A DNA stretch of 41,365 bases from JAUIBE01 sp035267185 (GTDB taxonomy: Bacteria; Pseudomonadota; Gammaproteobacteria; Xanthomonadales; SZUA-36). Below are positions 24,539-32,455 of the stretch, in pieces (within the stretch, counting starts at the first letter, position 1; each line of letters begins with the position of its first letter). The notes below the pieces were generated by a model. It did no database searches and was not told the DNA's origin. It saw only the letters and a program-made list of their open reading frames with translations. The DNA is taken from the NCBI GenBank assembly GCA_035267185.1, contig DATFLY010000006.1, positions 1 through 41,365 of the forward strand, in the 5' to 3' direction. A program made the position numbers and the translations under genes.

Positions 24539-26152
24539 ATGAAACCAAACCGGATGATGCGCCTTTCGCGATTATCTGCTGTTTTGCTCGTTGTTTGTAG
24601 CGGCGCAGCATTTGCCCAGTACGAATACGTTGGCGAATTTGGCGGCTTTGGCTCGTCACCGGGAAAATTTAATGATCCCCGTGGCGTGGCGATTCGCTCA
24701 GGCAGCCAGATCGTGGTATCCGAGTCGGGAAACGACCGCATCCAGCTGTGCTCTGATTCGGGCAGTTGCTCGGCTTTTGGCAGCCCTGGATTCCTGACCG
24801 GGCAGTTTGATCGCCCCCGCGGCGTGGCGGTGAACGCTGGCGGGCAAATCGTGGTGGCTGATCGCGGCAACGACCGCATCCAGGTATGTTCGTCCACCGG
24901 CAGTTGCGACGACTTCGGTCGTACCGGCTCGGCGGTTGGTCTGTTCGAGTCCCCCAGGGATGTGGCGGTCAACGCGCAAGGTCAGATCGTGGTGGCCGAC
25001 ACCGAGAACAACCGCATCCAGATTTGCAGCGAGGCAGGGTCATGCACAGCCTTTGGTCAGTTTGGAACCTCGCTGGGCCGTTTCAATTCGCCAGCGGGTG
25101 TGGCGATTGACAGCCAGGGCAACATCATCGTCTCGGACCGGCTCAATAACCGTATTCAGATCTGTTCCAGCCAGGGAAGCTGCTCGGCCTTCGGTTCAGG
25201 CGGCAGCGGCGCAGGTCAGTTCGATGAACCCACCGGCATCGCGGTAGACAGCCAGGACAACATCGTGGTGGTGGATCGCTTCAATAACCGTGTCCAGATC
25301 TGCTCGCAACAGGGCAGCTGCACCATACTGGGCGCGTCCGGGTCGGGACCGGGGCAGTTTAATCTGCCCTGGGGCGTGACCGTCGATGCCCAGGACCGCA
25401 TCGTGGTCGCGGATCTTGGCAACAACCGCATCCAGATTTTTGCACAGGCCGCCGAGCCCCCCGTGTCCATCGAATCCTTCTCGGCATCACCGACCACCGT
25501 CCAGGCGGGCCAGTCAGTCAGTTTTTCCTGGGTTGTGAGCAACGCTGGCCAGTGCACAGCGGGCAATGGCGTTGATGGCTGGGCCCAGCAGGTGATCAAT
25601 CCGGTCGGTGGCAGTGTTTCATTGACACTGGATACGGTCGGCACCCACACATTCACCATTAATTGCAGTGGCGGCGGGCAGAACGACAGTCGCTCCGTGG
25701 TGGTGACCGTGAATGCACAACCTAATGATTTCCTGATCAATGCCGGCTTGAACGATGCCTGGTTCAATCCGCTGACGCCAGGACAGGGGTTTTTTATCAC
25801 GGTATTCCCGGATGGTGGCAGCATTTTCCTCGCCTGGTTTACCTACGACACCGAGCGTCCCGGCGCTGGTGTCGAGGCTACACTGGGGGAACCCGGTCAT
25901 CGATGGCTGACCGCCTTCGGGTCATTCAGTGGCGCGTCAGCCGTATTGGATATTGAACTCACCAGCGGTGGTGTCTTTGATAGCGGGGTGCCGATGCCCG
26001 GCCAGGTCGCGGATGGCTCCATCCTGATTGAATTCCTGGGCTGCAACGAGGCGCTGGTGAGCTACGATATCGAGTCGGTCAACCTGCAGGGTGAAATACC
26101 CATCCAGCGGATTGCACTCGACAATGTCCCGAGGTGTGAAGCTGCCCAGTAA
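24539..26152 (+). CDS. Secreted six-bladed NHL propeller with Ig-like domain and YWFTY-type C-terminal module
   Basis: 537 residues with a signal peptide (to about residue 27, AAFAQ). Residues 42-302 are six NHL repeats with an exact 46-residue period (starts at 42, 88, 134, 180, 226, 272). The first five each end in a C-x5-C pair such as CSDSGSC, which probably forms a disulfide per blade. About 305-393 is an Ig/PKD-like domain (IESFSASPTTVQAGQSVSFSW). About 396-533 is the module shared with three other proteins here (AWFNPLTPGQGFF, LAWFTYDTE, FLGCNE, PRC). The ATG at 24539 has AGGTGA upstream and is 22 bp after the barrel gene, so it is probably the last operon gene. It could bind or process the exported glycan at the cell surface (inference). 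Confidence 0.88.
   Translation: MKPNRMMRLSRLSAVLLVVCSGAAFAQYEYVGEFGGFGSSPGKFNDPRGVAIRSGSQIVVSESGNDRIQLCSDSGSCSAFGSPGFLTGQFDRPRGVAVNAGGQIVVADRGNDRIQVCSSTGSCDDFGRTGSAVGLFESPRDVAVNAQGQIVVADTENNRIQICSEAGSCTAFGQFGTSLGRFNSPAGVAIDSQGNIIVSDRLNNRIQICSSQGSCSAFGSGGSGAGQFDEPTGIAVDSQDNIVVVDRFNNRVQICSQQGSCTILGASGSGPGQFNLPWGVTVDAQDRIVVADLGNNRIQIFAQAAEPPVSIESFSASPTTVQAGQSVSFSWVVSNAGQCTAGNGVDGWAQQVINPVGGSVSLTLDTVGTHTFTINCSGGGQNDSRSVVVTVNAQPNDFLINAGLNDAWFNPLTPGQGFFITVFPDGGSIFLAWFTYDTERPGAGVEATLGEPGHRWLTAFGSFSGASAVLDIELTSGGVFDSGVPMPGQVADGSILIEFLGCNEALVSYDIESVNLQGEIPIQRIALDNVPRCEAAQ
24662..25444 (+). repeat. Six tandem 138-bp coding repeats (NHL blades)
   Basis: The DNA encoding the NHL blades repeats with a period of exactly 138 bp and no indels, the last unit being shortened. 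Phrases such as ATCGTGGTGGC and CCGCATCCAG recur near the same place in many units. Units differ by many substitutions, so the array looks old but is held in register. Confidence 0.75.
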
Positions 26153-26157
26153 AGTTG

Positions 26158-26177
26158 ACGGTACCAGTAGCTACCGT
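26158..26177. terminator. Small hairpin between convergent genes
   Basis: ACGGTA (26158-26163) pairs with TACCGT (26172-26177) over an 8-nt loop in the 28-bp gap between the convergent stops at 26152 and 26181. The stem is short and has no T-run; a bidirectional terminator is possible but weakly supported. Confidence 0.25.
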
Positions 26178-26180
26178 GAT

Positions 26181-29100
26181 TCAGTTACACGACAGGCCTG
26201 CAAGTACAGACAAGCGGCTCAGCGGCAGTGAAGCAGCAGGGTAGCCAGCCAGCGACCCGTTGTAATTCACGCCACCGCCAGTGCAGCCGAGGCTGAACTC
26301 CAGCGTGCCCCAGTCAATCAGCTCAAGATCATCCGGGTTGAAGTCGGGTCCGAATCTGGGCCCGCTGGTTGCAAATGTTTCTGAAATGGTCAGCGCGTCG
26401 CCGTCGACCGTTCCGATGCCAAAGAACCAGGCCTGGTTGCCTTCAAGATCGTAGGTAAACCAGTAGACCAGCGCCTGGCCGTTATCAAGGACTTCAACCA
26501 CGAACCCATGGCCACTCTGGCTGGCAGTAAACCACGAGCCACTGCGTGTGGCTACGGTCGGAACCGAGTCCGGTTCGCCGCCACATTCCACACCCAGGAT
26601 GGTTGAAAGCCGTTGCAGGTTGAAACGGCCCTTGCGGCCATCGATGGTGTACACCATGGTGCCGGCATCACAGCTTTCATAAAGGAAGTTGGCAGTGCCC
26701 ACAGTGGTTGTAACCACGGTATCGGGGTCGAAACCGGGGCCGAAAACACCGCCGGAGGTGCGCAATACTTCTTCAAACAGCAAGCGGTTTCCGCGCACTT
26801 CACCAACCGCGATGTACCAGGCCTGTTCGCCCTCTTCATCGTAGGTGAACCAGTACATCACGGCGCGGTTGTTCTCCAGGATTTCAATCATGAATCCTTC
26901 GCCGTCATTGGCAATGTCAAACCAGGCGGCCGAGGTCCCGGGCTCGACCACGAAGGGGTCAGGTTGTTCATCACTGCTGACCTCGAACATGTAACTGGCA
27001 TCAGTGCCACCCGTGTTGCTGTCAGATCCATTGTTGTCTTCCCAGCCAGCCCAGCCACCACCGGACCACGTGATTGGTGTTGACGGGTCTGTATCAAGGG
27101 CCTGCCCGGTCATATTGGTGGTCGAAGTTCTGATATTGGAATCGGCCAGTGGGGCGACCAGGTTGAGATTTTCGCCGCTTGCATCGAAAACAAACTCAGT
27201 GGCAAAGGCATCATCCTGGTAACGAAAGTATCCATCCGGCGCGCCTCCGGCTGAGTTTAGCCAGCGCTCATTGGTGGTCGTGCCGGTGAGCTCGGTATCG
27301 TCGACGAACGAGCCTGCATTGAAATTAAGGGTTGAGCCGGGCTGACCGGGAAAAACCGAGACAGCGCCATCGGTGCGCCAGCGCATGGGCCGGTCATAGC
27401 CAACCCAGAAAATGTATTCGCGACCCAGCTGAACAGGCATCACCTGGTGCTCGTAGAGCTGGCGTTCAGTATCGCTGATTGGATCCCACTCGGCCTCGTA
27501 AACCACCGCCTGGGTGGCGGCATCGACAATGCGCACGGCGGAAATCGAAGGTGGTCCGGCCTGCTGGTAAAAGTTGGCCGAGATGCTTTGTGCCAGGTTT
27601 TCGCGGACTCTTCTGATTTCCGATTCCGGCAGGATAAATCCATCATGGCAGTTACGTGCAAAACCGCCGTAATTGCCGCCGCAAGGTGGTTCGTTGTTAA
27701 AAAACTGGCCACCCTGGTTGGGTTCCACTTCAATGCCATAAGACGCCACTTCAAGCTCGGTGGTGAAGTATTCGTTTGTCATCCCAAAGCCGGCGTCAAT
27801 GTTGAGATTGGGATCCGGGTTGAACAGGTATAGGGAGCCATTGGGCAAAGCGGCATTAAAGTTGGCCTGGTTGTTCATCAGGCTGACCACGTGGTTGGAA
27901 AGGCCAATATTCCGGGTGCGGTGATAATAGAACACCTGCGAGAACGAATGAACATCGTTATAAAGGCGCAGCTGGTTGGCCGGGCCCAGGTCAGCCGCGG
28001 CCAGCAGGGCTTGTGCCTCGGGTTCTGAAAAAGCACTTTCGCCGTGATAAACAATTGAAGCAGGCTCGCCAGAAGAGCGGTTGGGATCTGTAGCCCACAA
28101 TGGTGCATTGTTGCGATTGAGGTCGATTCCCAACAAGTGGTCTGCTTCTGTTTCCAGATTTGTGTCCACATCGCGCATGTTCTTGCGCCGCATGCGCCCG
28201 TCGCGCGGTGAAGGGAAGGGGTCATCCTCGATATCATCCGGATTTGTGCCCAGGTAGTTCTGGCTGGGGTAGCGTTGTGTCTGCAAAAAACCATCGACGT
28301 TCTGCACCGGAATGATGATCATGTTGACGTTTTCCAGCAGAAAATCGTAATAATGATTGTCACCCTCGCGATCGGCGAACAACTCCATGATGCCGGTCAC
28401 CACCTCGGGCGTTTGCCATTCGCGTGCATGAATGCCGCCGTTGGTGAGCGTGGCAGGTTCGGGTAATCCCTCCCATGTGGTTTGGTTTTCATCGCCAATC
28501 CGGTAGGCCCAGATATCGTTGCCCTGGTGTGTCTGGTTGACCACCTCGCCATGCACGATGTCGGTATCACTCATGAGCTGCTGGTGGCGCGTGTGCAGGC
28601 CGTTGTAAGTGCGAAACCCATCAAATGGCATTGAATTATCCACCGGAATGGGTACCGGATAACCAAGGCCCAGGACGCCGTCTTCCTCGGTCCAGGATTC
28701 AATTGAGCCATCTGCCATCGGGACAGGTTCATCGGTTTGGAGTCTTTCAAATTCGGCATTTATCAGGGCGCGGGTTTCCGGCGCTGCCTGGCCCAGTGTA
28801 TTGGACCTGATAGCCTCGAGGTCGGCCGTGTTAAATGCATTCGGTGCCTCCCGAAGTAAATGAAGTAGCTCAGCACCGCCACCTTGTGAAACGACTTGTG
28901 CAAATGCTTCTGCGTCTTTCCGGGCCAGGGTTGCAGTGCCCACCAGGCCTGTCAATTCAGGCATTTCGGGAAGCAGTAACAAACCGGCACGAATCAGGCC
29001 GTTGAGTTTTTTAGGTGAAGCCGAGGAGATTCCTGAACGGACACCCCGGCGGTATGCGTGATCATTTGTGACTGCGTATCTGGCCAGAAGGGTTTCCGGA

Positions 29101-29597
29101 TCAGAACGCACGAGCGCAAGTGCCTCAATGTGGGCAGCCTGCGCGCGCCACTGATTAAGGATGCCACCAATGGCAGCGCTGACCGGGAACAAAGCAACGC
29201 CAATTTCGGCTGCCTCCTCGTGGGGCACCAGGGTTTTGGCCTGGTAACTCACCAGGAAGTCGACAATTGATTCAGGGACACTTTCCCGTGAAAAATCAGC
29301 CAGCGCGCGTGCAAATTCAAACATGGCCCGATCACGGGCAGGCTGCGACCAGTCTGATCTCAGGCTCATTTCCCGCAACGCTTCAAATGCGGAGGTCTTC
29401 TTGTTCTCAGAAAGCAGTGCAACGGCGCTATCGACCTCCGACCTGACGCTGGTAGAACGGGCCGACTGCTCAGCGAGCGTTCGGTCCCAGTTGGGTGTTT
29501 CGAGGCTTTGGCTGGCTGAAGCTGGTGACGCCAGCACAGCAATAATTACCATCGACGCGATGAGCGCGAGCGCGCCGGCGCATTTGCGATCTGACAT
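26181..29597 (-). CDS. Large secreted M14 zinc carboxypeptidase with two C-terminal YWFTY-type modules
   Basis: 1138 residues from the ATG at 29597, which has GGGGA 5 bp upstream; a GTG at 29609 is the alternative. A signal peptide (to about residue 30) is followed by about 280 mostly helical residues that I do not recognise. The M14 domain spans about 325-680, with zinc ligands in GGIHAREWQTPE (His390, Glu393) and NDVHSFSQ (His550), substrate-binding DLNRN (about 492-496) and the catalytic Glu623 in SYGIEVEP. A beta-rich linker region follows. Two copies of the shared module (about 891-1005 and 1020-1138) close the protein; each has AWF or SWF, GxGF, YWFTYD and two late cysteines. It probably trims peptides outside the cytoplasm. 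It is convergent with the NHL gene and divergent from the DNRLRE gene. Confidence 0.92.
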   Translation of the reverse strand: MSDRKCAGALALIASMVIIAVLASPASASQSLETPNWDRTLAEQSARSTSVRSEVDSAVALLSENKKTSAFEALREMSLRSDWSQPARDRAMFEFARALADFSRESVPESIVDFLVSYQAKTLVPHEEAAEIGVALFPVSAAIGGILNQWRAQAAHIEALALVRSDPETLLARYAVTNDHAYRRGVRSGISSASPKKLNGLIRAGLLLLPEMPELTGLVGTATLARKDAEAFAQVVSQGGGAELLHLLREAPNAFNTADLEAIRSNTLGQAAPETRALINAEFERLQTDEPVPMADGSIESWTEEDGVLGLGYPVPIPVDNSMPFDGFRTYNGLHTRHQQLMSDTDIVHGEVVNQTHQGNDIWAYRIGDENQTTWEGLPEPATLTNGGIHAREWQTPEVVTGIMELFADREGDNHYYDFLLENVNMIIIPVQNVDGFLQTQRYPSQNYLGTNPDDIEDDPFPSPRDGRMRRKNMRDVDTNLETEADHLLGIDLNRNNAPLWATDPNRSSGEPASIVYHGESAFSEPEAQALLAAADLGPANQLRLYNDVHSFSQVFYYHRTRNIGLSNHVVSLMNNQANFNAALPNGSLYLFNPDPNLNIDAGFGMTNEYFTTELEVASYGIEVEPNQGGQFFNNEPPCGGNYGGFARNCHDGFILPESEIRRVRENLAQSISANFYQQAGPPSISAVRIVDAATQAVVYEAEWDPISDTERQLYEHQVMPVQLGREYIFWVGYDRPMRWRTDGAVSVFPGQPGSTLNFNAGSFVDDTELTGTTTNERWLNSAGGAPDGYFRYQDDAFATEFVFDASGENLNLVAPLADSNIRTSTTNMTGQALDTDPSTPITWSGGGWAGWEDNNGSDSNTGGTDASYMFEVSSDEQPDPFVVEPGTSAAWFDIANDGEGFMIEILENNRAVMYWFTYDEEGEQAWYIAVGEVRGNRLLFEEVLRTSGGVFGPGFDPDTVVTTTVGTANFLYESCDAGTMVYTIDGRKGRFNLQRLSTILGVECGGEPDSVPTVATRSGSWFTASQSGHGFVVEVLDNGQALVYWFTYDLEGNQAWFFGIGTVDGDALTISETFATSGPRFGPDFNPDDLELIDWGTLEFSLGCTGGGVNYNGSLAGYPAASLPLSRLSVLAGLSCN

Positions 29598-29793
29598 GTT
29601 TTTCCCCACACATTTCTTTCTACTTCAGGAATAGGACAGAAATAAACTGGAATTGATTTCACTAATGTTTTGTTCTGTACCAACGCCAACTGCAACCAGA
29701 GCACTTTTCCTGCACATCATTGGGGATGATGATGTGGCCCAAAGGGAATGATCCCGTCGCAGGGATAAACCAGCAAAATCCTGAGTCACGACT

Positions 29794-29855
29794 ATATTTA
29801 GTTATGAAAGGTAATTCGGTTCTGCCGGTCTTTCAAAGTGGGGACGACTAAATAT
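29794..29855 (+). promoter_or_regulatory. Distant inverted repeat upstream of the DNRLRE gene
   Basis: ATATTTAGT (29794-29802) and ACTAAATAT (29847-29855) are perfect inverted copies. The second ends just before the AGGAG ribosome site (29857-29861) of the gene at 29868. Within the 270-bp divergent gap to the M14 gene this is the only clear symmetry; the rest shows no gene. It may be an operator or a leader fold near the ribosome site. Confidence 0.3.
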
Positions 29856-29867
29856 GAGGAGAATCTG

Positions 29868-30962
29868 ATGCGTACATTCATCCTGGTTTTGATTCTGGTT
29901 ATTTCATCCACGGCATATGGTGAGACAGTCACCATCACGGCCAGTCAGGACAACACCATCTACACTGAAGGTGGACAAAACAGCAACGGCGCTGGAACCA
30001 ATATATTCACGGGTCGGAATCAGGGTGAAGAATCTCGTCGGGCCCTGGTTGCGTTTAAGGACCTCAGTGCGATACCCAGCGATGCCACCATTGAATCTGT
30101 AAAGCTACATTTGCGATTGAACAAGAAAAGTGCCGGCTCAGTTGCCAGCTCAATGGCATTGCACCGGTTGACTTCCGACTGGGGTGAGGGCACGTCAAAC
30201 GCCCCGGGCCAGGAAGGCAGCGGTACGATCGCGTCAGAAGGTGATGCGACATGGACCTTCTCTTTTTACAGCGACACAAACTGGAATACGCCCGGTGGTG
30301 ATTTTGCCTCGAGCGCCAGCGGGCAAACGAATATCGATGAGCCTGGTGAATATACGGTCGGGTCAACTGCCTCAATGGTCAGTGATGTGCAGGGCTGGCT
30401 GGATAACCCCAACAGCAATTTCGGCTGGATCATTATTGGCGACGAGAATAACTGGACAGCGCGGCGGTTTTTTAGTCGTGAAAGCTCCCTGGACACCAAC
30501 CGTCCGAGGCTGGAAATCGAATTCAGCGGCGGCACAACCGGCGGTGGGTTCTCGCTCGACCCCGGACACAACGGTAACTGGTGGGCCGGCGCATCGCGCA
30601 ATGGCGAAGGCGTGCAGATTGAAGTATCCAACAACGGCTCAGGCGGATTGGTGCTGGTTGCGACCATGTATAGCTATAATCCAGATGGCCAGCCCATATT
30701 CCTGCTGGCAGTCGGGCAGATTGTTGACGGCGAGGCGGTCGTGGATGTCTACATTTACGAAGGCCCAATGTGGGGTCCCGGATACGACCCCGCTGATTGG
30801 GTTGAAACTCAGTGGGGCACGGGCCTGTTTACAGCCAGCAGTTGCGATGCCATCAGCATGGTCCTGACGCCCAACCCGACGTTTGTCTCTGAGGGCTACA
30901 GCGCACTCAGCTCTGAACTGGTCAGGCTGACCGACTCGGCCATTCCCTGCCCGCTTAATTAA
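29868..30962 (+). CDS. Secreted DNRLRE-domain (CBM96-like) protein with YWFTY-type C-terminal module
   Basis: 364 residues with a signal peptide (cleavage near AYG-ET). About residues 20-219 are a DNRLRE domain: TVTITASQDNTIY at its start, then SRRALVAFKDLSAIPSDATIESVKLHLRL and SVQ-like TASMVSDVQGWLDNPNSNFGWII, ending RRFFSRES-RPRLEIEF. Such beta-sandwich domains occur in secreted enzymes and adhesins, and some bind polysaccharide. About 228-361 are the shared module, with NWWAGASRNGEGVQIEV, MYSYNPDGQPIFLLAVG, SSCDA and a last Cys361. No catalytic residues are recognisable. The ATG at 29868 has AGGAG 6 bp upstream. It ends 10 bp before a strong terminator and is a single-gene unit divergent from the M14 gene. 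Confidence 0.87.
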   Translation: MRTFILVLILVISSTAYGETVTITASQDNTIYTEGGQNSNGAGTNIFTGRNQGEESRRALVAFKDLSAIPSDATIESVKLHLRLNKKSAGSVASSMALHRLTSDWGEGTSNAPGQEGSGTIASEGDATWTFSFYSDTNWNTPGGDFASSASGQTNIDEPGEYTVGSTASMVSDVQGWLDNPNSNFGWIIIGDENNWTARRFFSRESSLDTNRPRLEIEFSGGTTGGGFSLDPGHNGNWWAGASRNGEGVQIEVSNNGSGGLVLVATMYSYNPDGQPIFLLAVGQIVDGEAVVDVYIYEGPMWGPGYDPADWVETQWGTGLFTASSCDAISMVLTPNPTFVSEGYSALSSELVRLTDSAIPCPLN

Positions 30963-30972
30963 AGCGCTTCTA

Positions 30973-31017
30973 AAAAGGGGCCGGATGCATTTTCGTAAAA
31001 TGCATTCGGCCTCTTTT
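30973..31017. terminator. Strong Rho-independent terminator, first copy
   Basis: A run of A, then GGCCGGATGCATTTT (30979-30993), a CGT loop, the pairing arm AAAATGCATTCGGCC (30997-31011) and CTCTTTT. The stem is 15 bp with one G-U, and about 6 more pairs can form outward between the A/G and T-rich flanks. The A-run and T-run allow use in both directions. A close relative with compensating changes lies at 40879-40923. Confidence 0.9.
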
Positions 31018-31154
31018 ACATGATTGCCATAGATGTTGGTGAATTTGCGTGAGCTCCGCTGAACTTCAATTCCGCGTTACTTCACGTTGATGTTTTTAGC
31101 ATCCGGATTCCGTACACTGGTTGACCTGACCTGCCGGAGTTGAATACCTGAATC

Positions 31155-31745
31155 GTGCCAAACGACGATCACGCCACAACCAGGCTGGAAGTACTGACCC
31201 GCCTGATGCGAAAAACCGCGAGACAGGACTGGCAGGCTTTCAGCGTGCTATACGCCATGACTTCACCCGGACTGTTCGGTTTGATACTGAACATGACCAA
31301 CTATGCAGATGCCAGTGAAGATCTGCTCCAGGAGGTCTACATCAAGGCATGGCGCCGGGCTGGTCGCTTTGATTCAAACAAGAGCAAGGTGACGACCTGG
31401 CTGGCGGCGATTGCGCGCAACCACACCATCGACTGGTTGCGCAGCCAGGGAACTGGCGTTGAAAAAATGATGACGTCGCAGAGTCCCGAGGCATTGGACC
31501 TGGCTGGAGGCATTGATCCGGCTGACGATACAGAGATGCTGGACAACCAGTCCGGTTTGTCCATTTGCATCGATCAGCTCAGTTCACCTCAGCGCCAGGC
31601 GATCTTCCTGGCCTATCTGAAAGGTCACAGCCATTCAGAACTGGTTGAGCAACTTGGCAGCCCATTGGGGACTGTCAAGAGCTGGGTCAGACGCGGGCTC
31701 GAGTCTTTACGCAATTGTCTCGAGCGACTGGGGGACTCAGCATGA
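31155..31745 (+). CDS. ECF RNA polymerase sigma factor
   Basis: 196 residues. Region 2 is at about 40-105, with ASEDLLQEVYIKAWRRAGRFD and the -10-contact KVTTWLAAIARNHTIDWLRSQ. Region 4 is at about 138-190, with the -35-binding helix-turn-helix in LVEQLGSPLGTVKSWVRRGLESLRNCL. There is no region 1.1 or 3, as usual for ECF factors. The GTG start at 31155 has no well-spaced ribosome site (a GGAG lies 15 bp upstream), so the N-terminus is uncertain. The anti-sigma gene overlaps its stop as ATGA. Regulation is expected to be release from that anti-sigma factor; the signal is unknown. The pair converges on a TPR/DUF4331 operon that may be its target (inference). Confidence 0.93.
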   Translation: MPNDDHATTRLEVLTRLMRKTARQDWQAFSVLYAMTSPGLFGLILNMTNYADASEDLLQEVYIKAWRRAGRFDSNKSKVTTWLAAIARNHTIDWLRSQGTGVEKMMTSQSPEALDLAGGIDPADDTEMLDNQSGLSICIDQLSSPQRQAIFLAYLKGHSHSELVEQLGSPLGTVKSWVRRGLESLRNCLERLGDSA

Positions 31746-32455
31746 TTCGCCTAAACAAGGAATTGCGCGACGCACTGGCCGCCGAGTATGTCCTGGGAAC
31801 GCAGACGCTGCGTGTGCGACTTCGCATGGCCCGCCTGATCGAAACAGACGAGCAGCTCGCGGATCGTGTCAGGTGGTGGGAAACACATCTTGATGCCATT
31901 AGCGATTCAGTTTCACCAGTACCGGCACCACCGTGGCTGTGGAACAGAATTGAAAACGCACTGAAACCAGCCCAGGAAGAAGAAAGCGCTGATTCCCGGG
32001 GCTGGTGGGGCAATGTTTTTGTCTGGCGCTGGACCACTGCCCTGGCCGGGGCACTGGCCCTGGTGCTGGCATTGCTTCCGGCGCCAGTGCCGCGTCCGGA
32101 TGCATTGACCGCACAAGGGGGCGTGGTGTTGGTCCTCACGGACGAAGATTCACGTACCGCATGGCTGGTCAGCCGGCGATCTGCCAACGACCCTATCAAG
32201 GCGCAACCATTGAATCTGCCTGTGCTGACCGAAGAGCAGGCCTATGAACTGTGGTTGCTGCCACCTGGTGCGGCCCCGTTGTCAGTGGGATTGCTGGATG
32301 ATGATGAAAGGACCGACCTGACCCTGGATGAACAACTCAAGGCCCTGGTTGAACCAGGTGTTGGCATGGCGGTCAGCCTGGAGCCACCGGGTGGGTCACC
32401 AACCGGGGCTCCTACCGGACCGATCATGTTTACCGGCAGCATTCTCGAGCTGTAG
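31742..32455 (+). CDS. RskA-family (anti-sigma-K) transmembrane anti-sigma factor
   Basis: 237 residues. The N-terminal cytoplasmic part (AAEYVLGTQTLRVRLRMARLIETDEQL) matches the sigma-binding domain of RskA relatives. A single membrane helix lies at about 98-117 (TTALAGALALVLALLPAPV). The outer part has the RskA landmark EEQAYELWLLPPGAAPLSVGLL and VGMAVSLEPPGGSPTGAPTGPI. The ATG at 31742 overlaps the sigma stop by ATGA, so the pair is co-translated. It holds the sigma factor at the membrane until a signal leads to its release. Its 3' end overlaps the convergent TPR gene by 26 bp. Confidence 0.9.
   Translation: MIRLNKELRDALAAEYVLGTQTLRVRLRMARLIETDEQLADRVRWWETHLDAISDSVSPVPAPPWLWNRIENALKPAQEEESADSRGWWGNVFVWRWTTALAGALALVLALLPAPVPRPDALTAQGGVVLVLTDEDSRTAWLVSRRSANDPIKAQPLNLPVLTEEQAYELWLLPPGAAPLSVGLLDDDERTDLTLDEQLKALVEPGVGMAVSLEPPGGSPTGAPTGPIMFTGSILEL

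Noticed and set aside
24662..25444. The 138-bp periodicity read as a CRISPR-like or non-coding satellite
   Set aside because: The period equals 46 codons in the open frame of an NHL protein and unit differences keep the blade pattern, so it is protein-coding repetition.
31017..31100. A possible second remnant of the 40925 protein next to the first terminator, on the minus strand
   Set aside because: It shares 13 bases (CGCTGAACTTCAA) with the 13.2-kb pseudogene and both terminators run into TTACATG, but the translated match is only a few residues (IEVQR) and no longer alignment could be built.
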